Positions 34,173 to 46,663 are shown, counted from the stretch's first letter. The stretch is DNA of 64,000 bases from Gnomoniopsis sp. IMI 355080 (GCA_027946555.1 JAPEVC010000183.1:1-64000); one strand, 5' to 3'. The notes: generated by a model not told the origin, from the sequence alone. Numbers and translations are program-made.

Positions 34173-35874
34173 GGCAAATATTTAGTCCGATATAATTAAG
34201 GTTATATTATACCCGAAGATCTTAGAGGCATGGCAAGTACCGTTGTTACGGGAGTAAGCAGAGAGATGGACGGAGCATAGACGCCGGAGGATAAAGACAT
34301 AACCGTACACAGACCGGATTGTGTCTCCAGCCACGTGCCATGCTACCTTTATGATGCGATCCTAAGCTGTATGAATGATCGACCTTGCTTTTGCAATAAA
34401 GTTATCCAGGGCAGGTATCTAGGTATGATGGGGTCCTTGCGCCACCGAGATTTCTGCAAGTAAATCTTTCTTCCGAACTCTGTTATTTACATAAATATAG
34501 ATCAACAATGGAAAAGCCGGAGAAGGGGCCCGGCGGCTGTTGCGGGGGGGGGGGCTAGAACAGACGCAGCGGCCAACACAGGCGGAATTTTAAGGTTCAA
34601 GATAATTCCGGGTCCGACAACAAGACCAACAGGTAGATCAGATCCCGAACAACACAGACCACCAGGACCGGTTCGCATTCGCAAGTTGATGGCCAAAAAG
34701 GGAACGCAGGCAAATTGTGAACGGAGGTCTGATTTGTTTGAGGCAAAGGAGGATCAAACGAAAGGAATGTACTGGCTGTTGGGAAATTAGATGCAGGATA
34801 TGCAGGAGAGTTGACGTTGGTGATGAACCAATGCAGTAGTTTCGTAGGATATATTGCAAATTTTGCAGAGATATCTGAAAGGGGTCTTTGCCGTACCTAC
34901 GTAAGGTAATCGATGATGCGGCAGTAAAGTGTAGTGTTGGGTCAGGTGAGTTTGTGGACGGGTTATTAACCAGTCATGGTAAGTTTTGACTGGCTCCAAC
35001 GTTAGCCTCCATAGCAACACTGTACTATGGGTTACTGGCACTGCGGCTGACTGGGTGGTGATGCTATGATACTATGATATTATACAGTGAGGATAGGTCG
35101 TGTCGTAGGGAAAACAAGTACGACCTATTTGGTTGGTCCTTCTAAAGGTAGTAGTGGAGGAGGGGTTCGGGCCAACACAAACAGACAGCTGGCTCCCCTG
35201 GAAAAACGACCGGAAGTGAATCCGATCCCCGGTTCTGAAGCTGTAGGAGGTGGATGGAGGGGCTGCACTAGGACGTCATTCTTGTCACACAAACCTGGTG
35301 GTGGTTGAAGGTCCAGAAAATGTGGATGGCGCGGGCCAGGCCGAGGTGATGCTCGAGCCAAATTTAAGATCCCCAAATTATAGACTTTTGACGTGGATGG
35401 CCCTTACTACCCAGTTCCAGGACGACTTATAAGACGTCCTAATAAGATCAGTGGTCGTTTTATAGCCAGGGCTTCCAAGCAAATAAAAGCATAATTGCGA
35501 AAACCGGCCTGCAGCCCCTCTGCCCCTCCCCCTCTCTCTTCCCTGATGAAAAGGGTCCGACCCGAGGTACACTGGTGGGGTTGGGTTTTTTGGTGAGGAG
35601 AAAAAAGCTACAGCTAGGAATATACCTCGCAACACACCTGGCACCTGGGTCGCCAAGGTCCAAGTAAACCCCAGGCAAAGCAAAGGCATGGGTAGACCAA
35701 ATGCGGGACGGCGGCCAAGATTTTTTTGGAGTGCGGTAAGCGGCACAGCACGCATTCTATCGGGTCGCTCCGAGCGCATCAAACACAAGAAACTTCTCAT
35801 GGGATTTCCTCTTTGGGTAGCTCTTGAGACCGGAGATCCACACACACAATGCTTCCAAGGCATTTTTTTGCTGG

Positions 35875-35875
<1 letters not shown>

Positions 35876-35908
<33 letters not shown>
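35876..35908. repeat. TG dinucleotide microsatellite
   Basis: About 16.5 uninterrupted TG units (33 bases). The longest dinucleotide run in the window and probably length-variable between strains. Confidence 0.9.
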
Positions 35909-35912
<4 letters not shown>

Positions 35913-36164
35913 TGTATGCCCAGGATTTTCTCCACAATGATCGGATATACACCAGACAGCATACGTAGTAGCACTGCTGACGTTTGTTTAATTCCATAAC
36001 GGGGGCATTGTGGTATTGAGGAAAGACATCGTCTACCCATACCTTGTCTGCCTGGCGGAAAAGCCGATCAAGACACGATGAAGGAGCGGAGGGGCCAGAT
36101 AGACGGTAGGTCCGTGAGATGGAGTACCTGCCATAGCAAAAGGCATTGTACTGGCAGGTCCTCC

Positions 36165-36174
36165 TACCTAGGTA
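36165..36174. repeat. Intergenic palindrome TACCTAGGTA, copy 5
   Basis: Perfect copy in the long region upstream of the bHLH gene. Confidence 0.8.
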
Positions 36175-37770
36175 AATTCGGCGAATTAATTCGGAAATCC
36201 CCCGGATTTTGAGTTGAGGTTGTTGGGTCCAAAGTAATTGAAGCCCGAACTAATTCATACTCGTCTGGAATGATGACAAGTTCATCAAGATTAGCTTGAC
36301 AATAATGCTGGTTATGTTCTTCAATTATTTCCCCATTGGGCTTTCGCGATAAGTTTGCACGAATGGTATGGCGCATCTTGCGGGATGACAAAGATTGATT
36401 CTCCCCCGTGTGTGTGCAAGGGCGGGAATAGGCCGGCCGGAGCTGGGGGGGAGCTACAATGGACTGGCGTGAGTCGAGCGTCCAAAACAAAAAAAACTTG
36501 CCAGACCGACTGACATGTGAAAGCCGTCGAGTTTGCCAGCCCCAGATTCAATTCGGGGGCATATGTATCTCTCTAGCGCATATTATGGGTTAGCAGGGGG
36601 GGTAGGAGCGGCAGCGGCACTTTCTGGGCGTTGGAAACGTGGACCATCAACCCGCTTAGATGCATGCGCGCGCCCTCTAGCAACCCCTGTAAATGCAACC
36701 CGTCATCACTAGCGCGAGGGTTTGTGTGGTGAGGTGGGTGTGTGTGACAGGCCCAGCCCGGGGCAAGACCAACCTTGACTCGGCATGGTTGCTCTTGTCA
36801 CTGATCAGGCGGGGCCCTTCTTTCCCTCTAAGCATGGCACGGTGCTTGGACCAAATACTAAACCTCAACATAGCCTTTCACCTTTTCCCAAAACTTGCGG
36901 CTCCTCCTCCCAAGCTATCTTGTTACGATCTTATGAATCAACGAGCATCGAGAATCTGTCCCACTACGTCGTCGTCACTTTGGCCCTTAGCCCTCAGTCC
37001 GGCCTTTGCTTCCCCATTCGAACTACACGATAAACGAGACGTCCCCGTTAAACCACCACCTCCCCCCCCCCAAAAGCCATGCGCTAAGAACTTCTCGACC
37101 GCCTCGATTGCGCGACGTCCTGCCCACCCACCCCCCAAGAAACCGCTCGCCGACCTTGACACTCAGCACAGACAGCTAGACGGCGTACCCAACGATTCAT
37201 AAAAGGGCCTTTCTCCCTCTGATCTCTTGCTTCAAGTGGTCTAGCCTGCGAGAGCTCTGCCGGTCTTGCACCACACAAGTGCGGCCCTTCCCGTCGCATC
37301 GTCCATAAATACTGGGTGGAGCCGGCGCAATTTGGGTTATCACATGCGACGCGAGCCCGTCCAAAGCCTCCAGTTCTTCCCGCCAACACCACAACCAGAG
37401 CCTCTCTTTTCTCAGTCTACGCACCAGATTCCCGTTATATCTCCAAGCCCCACTCGAAGACCCGGGACATTGGACCTAGCATGCTGTCTTGATACCTGAT
37501 TTGGCTTGGTCTTTGACGAAAATCAATCCAGTCCATCTCGAATCGCACTCTCTGCGGAAACCCTCCTAGGAGACTAAGCTGCACTTATGTTGGCCGTTCA
37601 GCATCCTAGGATGGCCTCGCCGCGACGGTCGTCGCCCGGCTCCAATCTGCCCTTTGGGTGTAAGTAGCTTCTTCCCTTTTGGCCATATAAATATACACGT
37701 CTCCCTCCTACTTTCCACCACCTCACCTCCTTACCACCCGGTCTCCACCTTCCCACCCTCTCTCCGCGTC

Positions 37771-37847
37771 TTTGCACGTTCGCTCGTCCTTTGCATGTTC
37801 GCTCGTCCTTTGCACGTTCGCTCGTCCTTTGCACGATCTTTCCTCGT
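37771..37847 (+). repeat. Tandem 19-base repeat in the bHLH leader
   Basis: Three consecutive copies of TTTGCACGTTCGCTCGTCC (the second with one C-to-T change) fill 37771-37827, followed by a decayed fourth copy. The array lies about 100 bases before the bHLH start codon, in the leader or in an intron of it. Confidence 0.85.
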
Positions 37848-37945
37848 CCTTTCCCCGTCCTTCTATCGTGTTCTCCGGTCCTTGGTTTTGCCCCTCCGTT
37901 CCAGTTCCACGCTCTCGTTTGCTCCTCAGGAGAATAAAGAGGAAT

Positions 37946-39463
37946 ATGGACTTCATCGCCAATGCTGACCCTTTCGTTGATTGCCAACCTGCAGACTTGG
38001 GAGCGACTTTTGATTTCTTCCCCGAGCCGCCACCAGCACCCGCCCCAGGGAATCCTCTTCTTACAGACGCCGAGACGAGCATGATCCAGAGTAGCATGGA
38101 TCATGTGTTCTCAGCCTCTCACGACTATGGCGACCAAAATTTTGGAGAAGGTTTCAACGCCCAGGAGTTTGGTCAACTTGATATTCCAGCCGTAATGACT
38201 ATCGGCTCAAGTTATGGGGTGCCCATGGACAGCGTGCAACACAACAGTCTCAACGGTTTCTTGACGGGCACGAACTACCATTCGCTGTCGAATGTGCCGC
38301 CTTCAACCTTGTCTGCGGCTCCTCCAAGCATGTCTGCGGCTCCTTCAACCATGTCATCCATGGCGTACACTTCACCCAGCCTTGTTACTTCAAGCCCTCA
38401 GGACTTCGCAATGTCAGCGCCCATGACCACGGGCTACTATGGGCAATCCACCACGCTTGTGTCCTCTGAGCCTTTCATGAACCCTATAACGCCAACGTTT
38501 GCACCCCCCAATGGCATGCTACCTGACCACCGGCCCTCGCCACCAATGCAGCAGCACTCACCCGATGTCCTGGAGGCGGCAACTGTACTACAGGGCGGTT
38601 CTCACCACCGCTCACACAGCATACACAACATCCCACAGCACCGATCCCACAACCAAAGCATGGGGCCTCCGGTGGGTCATCTGCGCCACCAAGATATGAA
38701 TGACTTCCGCCAGGAACGTCGCCGCATGTCCGAGTCAATCGAGTCCAGTCAAGACGACCCGAACATGTTCAAGAAATGGGCTTTTGAAGGAAACTCATTC
38801 TCTGAACGCTCTCGCCAGCCACGTGGATCTGCACCGATCAATCTACAGTACGGCTCTGACTTGCAGTTCAATGGTAGTCAGCCCTACCTGCCACAGTCAG
38901 AAAAGGAGAGCTTCGAGGGCTTGTCGCAGCAACAGAGCCTCTACATGAACGCGGTTAAGCTTGCCGACAGCGCCGAGTCCACTCGGGCCCCAAGCCCAGA
39001 GCTTGGTCCAGGGAGAGGGCTCGCCTTGCGAACTGCGGGACGACAGAACAGTCCCCGCACTGACACCAACGCCAACGGCCGGGCCAAACGCGCCAGTCTC
39101 GACAACGAGCCGTCCCTGGGTCGTAAGCGCAAGGTAAACAGGCGCCAGTCAACCGTTTCTCTCAGCGGTGACGGATCCAATGGCAAGAAGAAGCGGCGCA
39201 AGTCGGCTGCTGGGCCGAAGAAGAAAAACCTAACCGATGAGCAGAAGCGGGAGAACCACATTGCGAGTGAACGAAAGCGTCGCGAGGTCATTGACGTCGG
39301 CTTCAAGAATCTCCTTGTGATGGTGCCTGGCCTGCCTCCTCCCAAGCCGGCCACCAATCACAACGGCCCTGCCAAGGCTGGCGTACTCGTTGCAACTCAT
39401 GACTTCTGGGTGGAGTTGACTGCTGGCAATGCCGAACTCCGCAGAATGCTTGGCCAGGCGTAG
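37946..39463 (+). CDS. Basic helix-loop-helix transcription factor
   Basis: A nuclear DNA-binding protein, 505 aa from this start. The C-terminal 80 or so residues form the bHLH: basic region NHIASERKRREVID, helix 1 VGFKNLLVMVPGL, a loop with proline and glycine, and helix 2 KAGVLVATHDFWVELTAGNA. The E and R of ERKRR are the residues that read E-box half-sites. A Lys/Arg-rich stretch just before (GKKKRRKSAAGPKKK) should be a nuclear localisation signal. The N-terminal 400 residues are Ser/Pro/Gln-rich and probably disordered activation sequence. The coding frame is open upstream to 37772, so the protein could be longer. A first exon at 37587-37659 joined to an acceptor at 37904 would add an in-frame MLAVQHPRMASPRR-type N-terminus. 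I could not name an orthologue with confidence; the arrangement resembles fungal single-bHLH regulators of development or metabolism. Confidence 0.85.
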   Translation: MDFIANADPFVDCQPADLGATFDFFPEPPPAPAPGNPLLTDAETSMIQSSMDHVFSASHDYGDQNFGEGFNAQEFGQLDIPAVMTIGSSYGVPMDSVQHNSLNGFLTGTNYHSLSNVPPSTLSAAPPSMSAAPSTMSSMAYTSPSLVTSSPQDFAMSAPMTTGYYGQSTTLVSSEPFMNPITPTFAPPNGMLPDHRPSPPMQQHSPDVLEAATVLQGGSHHRSHSIHNIPQHRSHNQSMGPPVGHLRHQDMNDFRQERRRMSESIESSQDDPNMFKKWAFEGNSFSERSRQPRGSAPINLQYGSDLQFNGSQPYLPQSEKESFEGLSQQQSLYMNAVKLADSAESTRAPSPELGPGRGLALRTAGRQNSPRTDTNANGRAKRASLDNEPSLGRKRKVNRRQSTVSLSGDGSNGKKKRRKSAAGPKKKNLTDEQKRENHIASERKRREVIDVGFKNLLVMVPGLPPPKPATNHNGPAKAGVLVATHDFWVELTAGNAELRRMLGQA

Positions 39464-40972
39464 TGGCAACTTGGACTTATCCTCCTGTGATGTTTTGATT
39501 TTACAAAAGAAAAGTCTTTGCATCTCAGGTGTGCTCCAATAGTAAAACTTGAAATTCTTATTGGCGTGTGGATTCTCTGACTGCGGCAAGCAGCTTTTCC
39601 TCCCCACAGATGGGGCTTGGCTTTTTTTGGGATCACGCATTCATGGAAGAGGACGGTGATTCCTCTTGGGATTTCGGGCTGGGTACTTTTCGACTCGCGA
39701 GAGAATAGGAGTTTTGGTGTCTAAGGTTGTGCTCACATACGAGAAAGGTCTTTCCAAGATGCAGTTTGGGATTTGCACTGGCTCAAAGCGGATTCGTCTC
39801 CAGCGGTCCACCACCCTGTGTTTTCTCATGTAAAGGGTGGCTACTATGGGACTCAATGGGTTTTTTGTTTGTTGATATCCCCGATTCCCCTCGATGCGAA
39901 TCATTTTCTTTTCCAGTCACCTCGCTGGGTGGCATGGCTCTTCATTGAGTTGTGCGGAAGCCTCTATAGAGGGTTTTCGAACAAGCTTTAGTGACGAAGC
40001 CTTGGTGTGCAATTACGGGAGAAAGAAATGGGTTGGACATCACTCTTGGAAACAGACCTCAAAGCATGCTTTGCTTGGTTATTAGTTGATAAAAAAAGGT
40101 TACAATTATTAAGTAGGCAATTTTCAATGGCTTACCTAAAACTCCTGCTTCCCTGTCTAATGTGCTGTGCTTTGTGCTTGTGGTGACTGGCTTGGATTAT
40201 GCACCCTTAGGGGCAATGACGTTGAAAATGGCTACTTATTTTGAAGGGATTTCCAAGATCTGACCATGTCAGGGAAAGAGAGCAATTTTTGCATTTGCTT
40301 GGTGTGAACTTGTTACAACTATGTGGTTTTGCTGTGATGTATATTTGAGGCTATGCCAAGCAGCTCTGGATGTGCTTCCTTGAAAATCAAGTGACAAGTA
40401 GGTTCACACCTATTTCCAAGACTTGATTATACTTGAGAGGGAGGCTTGCTCTTGACTGACGGACCTCAACTGAGCTTGGGTCTGATTTTCAAAACAGCGG
40501 GTCTTCCAATTGTGCTCGTCTGGTGGAAAAGACACATATTTGTTTTATTGCATGAAACTACTAGCCTTTTCAGTTGGGTACCATTGACGGAATGAAGATG
40601 GTGGCATTATGCTCTTTTGGAAGTATTATAATATCTTTGATAGTCTATTGCTGGTATTAAGGCACGTTTTGGTGGCTATTTGTGGCGAGATTGGGTGGGT
40701 GCTACTGCTTGTTTATGTATTCATTGAAATGCACTGGTTCTCTGTGCTGCTGACTGTGAGCTAACTCCAAGACAGTAGCTGCTAAGAAACCATAGGATAT
40801 GCATTCTTTTTTTCGGCTCGATATAAGCCAAGCAGAGACGAAGTCCATCAACTGGCATCCTACGCAAGCCAGAACCGTGACATTCACTGCCATCCGGTTC
40901 ATATGCGAGGGAGGGACCGTCTCAAAACAGAAAAAGCCCACCCATGCCATGCCCATTCCATCCATTCCTTAA
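39464..40972. other. Convergent 3' region, bHLH / GET2
   Basis: 1.5 kb between converging genes, T-rich on the plus strand and with no supported gene. It should contain two 3' untranslated regions. Confidence 0.5.
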
Positions 40973-42154
40973 TCAACCCTGCACGAGCGAACAGATCCCT
41001 AGCACAAATACACACACCAACAGATCCATACGCACCGTGCTGAAAATCTGCACGTACTGCAGCCCATTCACCACCAGACTCTTCCACTTGCTCTCGGGCA
41101 CAAATCCCAACACCGTCGCCACGATGCCCGACGGCCCGCGCGCGCCCTTGTCCAGGAAGAACCGACTGGTGAGCAACACCGACTCGGCCGTCGCAAATGC
41201 CCAGAAGAAGTATCTCCGCACGTCTTCTTCGCTTGCTTGTTGCTCACCCGTGGTGGTGGTAGTAGTAGTGTAGGCGGCGAAAGCGCCGCGCTCGCGTGCC
41301 ACTTTGGTGCCGGTGAACTGTGTCAGTAGCGCAATGTAGAGACCTAGGCCCGCGGCAACTAGGAAGTGCAGCACGCGCCAGATGGCAGCGGCTGTTGCGT
41401 CGGGTGGGGATTGTTGTTGTTGTTGCTGCGGGCCGCCGCCGCCGCCTCCCATCATGGCGGCGAAGGGGTTCTGCGCACCACCAGCTCCAGGAGGACCGCC
41501 TGCACCGCCCATCATTTGCGAGAGCATCTTCATCATGGGGTCGTCGGGATCGGGGCCGCCGCCGCCGCTGCTGGGGTTATTGGGATCGGCGCCCATGCTG
41601 GCCATCATGGCGGCGAAGGGGTTGTTGGGGGGCGCTGCGCCATTTGAGGCGGTGGAGGAGGTGGGGTCGAAGCCGAGCATCATTTGGCGGAGTTGAGCGT
41701 CGTTGAGGTCGGCGGTGGGTACGCGGTTGGTGGTTTGGGGCGCGTAGTAGTGCTCGGAGTTGGAGATGTCAACTTCGTCTGGGTCGGCGTGGTGGGTCTG
41801 TTGTTGTTGTTGTTGCTGTTCGGGGGCGGCGGTGGAGCTGGGCTGTGGTGGTGTGGCTGCTGGAGAGGATGTGGTTGACGGTTGTGGCGAGGGGATCGGG
41901 TCTGGGAAAAAGGGGGAGGCCAGTGGTTAGTTGAGTGTGGTTATTAAATAGAGCAGGCAGTGATGTGTAGGTTTTCTTTGTATCATGCAGGGCTCACCTC
42001 TCTGAAGGCCGCCTCCCAGTCCGGTGATCTTGTTCAGCCTTGCGCTGCCGCCAGCCTTGATCTTGGCCTCGCGACGCTCCTTGCGGATGCGTGCTTGCTC
42101 AGCAGCCCGGGCAGCTGCAGCATCGTCGGGGCTCATGCCAGCTGTGTCAACCAT
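40973..42154 (-). CDS. get2: GET complex subunit Get2-like (tail-anchored protein insertion)
   Basis: Get2 with Get1 forms the ER-membrane receptor for the Get3 ATPase carrying tail-anchored proteins. Exons 42154-41998 and 41901-40973 give 361 aa. The cytosolic N-terminus has the basic motif RIRKERREAKIKAGG (residues 22-36), the Get3-binding helix, followed by RLNKITGL, a conserved fungal Get2 block. The middle is low complexity: Q7 and Q6 runs coded by trinucleotide repeats, NPFAAMM twice, and poly-Gly, so length may vary between strains. Three membrane segments follow: LHFLVAAGLGLYIALL (about 230-250), FFWAFATAESVLL, and the C-terminal LLVCVFVLGICSLV (about 345-358). The N-out basic motif and C-terminal three-helix layout support the assignment. 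Sequence similarity in this family is low, so some doubt remains. Confidence 0.83.
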
Positions 42155-44218
42155 GATCGAGTCGGTCTGGGTGGTGGGTGGTGTTTGCAGCTGGTTGTGT
42201 GAAGGCTGCCTGTCCGAGGTTGGGAGATGTCTTGACGCACATGTAAAAGAGAAAAAAGTGGACGATGGTCAAAGAAGTAGAGAGCTGGAGTGACGTTTGC
42301 TAGCTTTTGCTGGGATCCTTGCTCTGTAGATCAGCTTATCTAAGGTTATCCAGGATCATGGGGTTGCATGCATGGGTGTCAAGGCTCGGCAGGGATCCAC
42401 TCGCAACGACATGCCTCTTGTATTACTGAATGTCTCGACTCTCTGATTATATGATTTCATGAATGGTTCCCTCAGGTTTTTTGTCCTTCTACTCAATTAC
42501 TGTTTTTGGAGTCCAATAGCACATGCGAAGCATTAAATCAACACTACTTGCTGGCATGGATTCGCTTCTAGGATTCTGGAACAGTTACTTATCTCGGTAT
42601 AATCACAATGGAATAATTTGCGAAATATATTAACTATATAGAGGTTTGTCCGTCGATTCAAAGAACCTAGCTCAACTTCCATTATCCTTTGCGCTTTCAT
42701 CAACACTCCTTCCAACGTTGCGACCCAAAATTTGACCGTAATTACAAGCTTTTATCCCGGCGAGCAATGTCAATACAGAACCTTTTGGAACGGCGCTTTG
42801 AAAATCCGAGATGTTGTGCATCAGGTAGAGCGCCGTTGTGCCAATCAGAACTCAGCACTTGTACTGGAGGCCTGCGACCGTTCGAGAGTGTTCATCGCTC
42901 GCTTTCTAAGGTTGGTGAAGTATACTGGCTTCCCCGCTGATTTCAGATGCAATATTGATTCAGTGACCTTTTCAAGGCGTTTCAATGACTGCTATTTCGG
43001 CATAATATATGCTAAATCAACCAATAAAATGGGACTCTCGTGTGACCGAAATTGAAAGCAACCTCCAGGAGCAAGTGGAGGAATGGGTTCTCGAAATCAA
43101 GAGGTGACATAGATGGCAAAGGGCAGAGGAAGACGGTGGAGAATAGCAAGACTGTATAGCTAAGATAGGTACTTCAAGGATTCTGCATGCACTGGAAACC
43201 GAGACATTCTGCCAGATTAGCAAAGAGCCAGTCAAAAGGCTACTGAATTAGCAATCTGGAAAAACGAAAATATAACCCCTACCACAGCTACCTAATTCCG
43301 ATTGATATTTGGCAGCACATGGTCTATCGGTAACTTCCAGGCTTGTAAGCTTGGAGTCCGTGAGTTAAAGTCTGTTATCTGTCTGATATTTATAGTCTCG
43401 GGACCTGACTCTAAACTCGGCCACAAGTCCTCGGCAAGAATTGACTATAAACTACCCTTATAATAAGCAAAGGCGTTCTTTCCTATTACGGTTTCTTTTG
43501 CTATTTTGCTATTATTTCCAGTCTGCGGTTTGCGATCCCTGTCGTGCCCAGCGTCCCCCCCCCCCTTTTTTTCCCCCTTAGGGCAACTCGGAACCGCCTC
43601 ACCAAAAGATTGGTATACTTCCATCATTAACGAGGTTTCTTAAAAGCTGGAGATCTCATGGCAACGTCCACGCGCAGAGATGGACTGAAGCATATTGGTA
43701 ATATGAACGAGGGATATCAGAACAGTGCTGGACAGGGTCCAGATACATGATTGTGCGGATACCAGTCATACCTTCTCAAGGACAAGGCCTCGGGATAAAC
43801 TCAAGGGTAATCCAGCCGCACCGGGGAGATAATCGGCGACTTGCTTGCTACACGATTAAGCGAAGCTCTCTCTCTGCTTGAGAAATGGGAAGCAATCTGA
43901 ATGACAATCCGATGGAGAACATCGAGGTAGGTATGGCTCGCGAAATGGGTATTGGATTCGTGCAATGTACAATGAGACGAGAAGGCCTCGTCATTTACGC
44001 CAAGCAGTGCATATCCGGCCCAAAACGATGTCCACCCCCAAAGCTTTTACCATCCGGGAATGTGTTTCTTCCCCTTCCCTGAACGCGGTCCACTGGGAAG
44101 CATACAAAAAGATATCATGCTAGGTGTTTCCCTTTGTCACCTCACTTCCCGCAGGATCAAATTGTCCTCACACAATACTCATACCTTCAACAAGAGGTTA
44201 TTTCGCGAGAAATCCCCC
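42155..44218. other. Intergenic region between GET2 and the SUR7-like gene
   Basis: 2.06 kb with no supported gene; largely AT-rich between about 42480 and 43450. At 43555-43577 there is a run of 11 C, 7 T and 5 C. The left end is the GET2 promoter and the right end the SUR7-like 3' region. Confidence 0.45.
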
Positions 44219-45308
44219 TCACTTCCCATACACGTCCCGCTTCTCCATAAACCCACCAGTCCTCCTCCTCCGCACACACTCCACCACCAACTCATAGAAC
44301 CAATAAAACATCGCCACCAACTCCAGCGCAAACGCAGCCCACGTCAAAGCTTCCAACTTCTTACTCGCAATGATTTCCAGCCCAATGGCATCAATGTTAT
44401 TCTCCTGTAGCTGTTTCGTCACCTCGGGCGGCGCGATGGTGGCGACAAGACTCGAGGCAAGTAACAAAATCACGGCCAGCAGCGCGAGGAGGAAATTGAA
44501 AAAGGAAATGGTCCGGCCCTTGTGCGGGAGCAAGAGGAATCCGCCAAACGAGCCGAGCATGCTTAGTCCCGTGAGGAAGCAGCTCACAATGAAGACGGCG
44601 GCAAGGGCCTTTGCGATTTTGGGGAGGTCGTTGAGCTTGTCTTGGATGTCTTGGCTGACGCCTAGCTCGGCGAGGGTGATTTGGAATGGGCCCACACTGA
44701 GTTCTTGGTTGATTTTTTCGGTAAAGTTGTAAGCCTCTGTAAGGGAAGACACAGAATTAAATTAGTCATTGGTCTATTTTCATTGGTAGGAGCAAACCCT
44801 CCCATAAGGGAAGGATGAAAAGAAATGAGGGGGGGGGGAGGCACTAGGTAAGGTACTTACGGAAATCCAAAGGCTTGGTACAACTCGTCACATTGTGTGA
44901 AGCGCCAGCCGTAGTGGCAGTCGGGCTAAAGTCTCCTTGGCAAAAGTCCATGGCATGGATACTGTAGAACTCGGAGATGCCCAACTGCGTAGCGAGGTCG
45001 TCGGCCACGCTGCTGCCCACGGATCCCAAGATGCTGGCAGCCTCCGATGCGGCGGAGGAGGGAAGAAGGGCGGTGGCGGAGGCAATGATGGAGCCGATGG
45101 CGCCGCCACTGCCGGAGGTGCTCGTCGCTGTGGGTGACTGGCCATTGGCAATGTTCTGGATGGCCTGTTGGCCTAGGGCCGAGGTGTTGAGGGTCAGGAC
45201 GTTGTACTCATCCATAAACCCGACTTTGTATCCTGCCAAGAGGGAGAGCAGGGAGAGTATGAAGGCGATGATGGAGAATACGAGCGGGATTGCGATTAGG
45301 AACTTCAT
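44219..45308 (-). CDS. SUR7/PalI-family four-helix plasma-membrane protein
   Basis: Sur7-like proteins mark eisosome/MCC membrane furrows; PalI/Rim9 members take part in pH sensing. Exons 45308-44861 and 44736-44219 give 321 aa. The first membrane segment (LIAIPLVFSIIAFILSLLSL) begins at residue 3. A long Ser/Ala/Thr-rich extracellular loop follows, holding the pair of cysteines in AMDFCQGDFSP and VTSCTKP and a likely N-glycosylation site at NVTS. Three more helices (around FIVSCFLTGLSMLGSFGGFL, FFNFLLALLAVILLLASSLV and WAAFALELVAMFYWFYELVV) lead to a short basic tail (RRRRTGGF). The layout and cysteine placement match the family; whether it is Sur7-, Fmp45- or PalI-like cannot be decided. 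The ATG at 45308 is chosen because it opens directly into the first helix. Confidence 0.85.
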
Positions 45309-46663
45309 TGTGATTTTTTGGGCAAAGCCAGGACCGAAGGCGTTGTGGTGGGTGGGTGGGTATCGACGAAGGTGGTGATGAGGGTGATGATTAGTATTAT
45401 TTGCGTGCAGCGAGGCTTGATTTTTGCGGTCGACTGGCTGCTTGGCTGCAAACTGCAGGCAGGTGCTGTCGTGGTATTGGATGGGACAGTGAATGGCAGC
45501 ACCCAAGAAACAGTGAATATTTTATTCCAGGTTGCAGCGACTGTCAAACGCTGTTGTGCGGAGTATATTATACCTCATGATTCACAGTGATATTGTATTG
45601 TGTAGATGAGCATGTGGGCATTACATCACTGTTTTAGGATCAGCGCACACACACGCACACACAACAGTGCAGCCAGCACATTTCAATCGGCCGAGGCAAC
45701 CCAGCTCTCACACATGGGCCAGAAAGACAAAAGACATACACACTCTCTCACACGTACATTTGGGCAGGCATTGCGCATAACGTGGATCCCCCCGACAAAT
45801 AAGGTTCTGCGCCTGTCGTCACAGCCCGTAACCTTTGAACCCATCGGAAGATCTTCCATTCCAGCACTCGCAGTCTAGGCGGCTATAACCACTACGGCAT
45901 ATACGGGGCACCCCAGTGAGGCCTAGACCCTTGGCTCGCCTCGACAGCTTTTTGCCGATGCCCAACTTCCAAGGTTTTTTTGGTCTTCGTTAAGCAACCT
46001 GGACAACCCGTAACCTCAACCGATCTGGCTGGCTCTAATTTTTGTTGGTTTTTTTTCCTCCTGGTGAAGATTTGCCTACTCGAGGGGCGACATGATGCGA
46101 ATGCGAATGAGCCTGTTGTGGTCAAGTTGTAGTCTAATATCTCGTCTGTTGAGGAATTGGGTGTCGTCATTGAATATTAGGATCCCGATGTATCGCCCTA
46201 TTACGCATTTCAAACGTGAGGGTGGGAATCGATCTTGTCATACCCTTCTTGTTTTGTATTGCCGCTTGCCATTCTGACGCTGGAAAGCAGATACATATTG
46301 TAAGCCGGTTTGTGAAGACATCACTCGCCAAACACCTGTCTATGTCAATTCACCGGTGCCAGCTTCGATACCCCCAGTAGGGATCAATCTGGGAAGATCA
46401 AGAGAACTTGGTTGACAAAACGACCTGAGTCACGGTTATGCTGTGTGATCATCAAAGAATCTACCAGAATCTTGAATTCATCTTAATCAACTATTACCTA
46501 TACCCCTTCTATATTTGAGGACAAATGAGAAGAGCTATAAGACCACACAATTCTCCACACAAACTCCGCTCCCATGCGTATTCGCGATCTGAAAAATAGA
46601 AAAGCACATCATTCCACCATTTAGGACATATATATAGAAGGAGAGACCTTGCAGTCAATTCTT
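45309..46663. other. Intergenic region, SUR7-like promoter and reductase 3' end
   Basis: 1.36 kb with no supported gene. Contains CA-rich stretches (about 45645-45665) and AT-rich sequence toward the right end. Confidence 0.45.

Larger units (their letters stand above)
32587..37945. other. Long non-coding region upstream of the bHLH gene
   Basis: 5.4 kb with no convincing gene. It holds three full TACCTAGGTA palindromes plus near copies (about 33050, 33912, 34420), a TG microsatellite and an 11-base G run (34544-34554). About 36900-37580 is CT-rich, as expected for promoter or leader. A proline-rich frame at about 36960-37200 lacks family features. A strong ATG-initiated 24-codon piece at 37587 ends at GTAAGT (donor at 37660) and may be a first exon or upstream ORF of the bHLH gene. 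Long upstream regions are common for fungal developmental regulators. Confidence 0.45.

Noticed and set aside
36693..37202. 169-codon Pro/Ser-rich plus-strand frame
   Set aside because: Low complexity in CT-rich leader-like DNA, no domain, and no splice pattern linking it to the bHLH gene.
37771..37847. Short tandem repeats as a possible CRISPR-like array
   Set aside because: The copies are directly adjacent with no spacers, and the genome is a fungus; this is a simple tandem repeat.
42480..43450. AT-rich stretch as a possible RIP-degraded transposon
   Set aside because: No terminal repeats, no transposase or reverse-transcriptase remnants and no repeat partner in the window.
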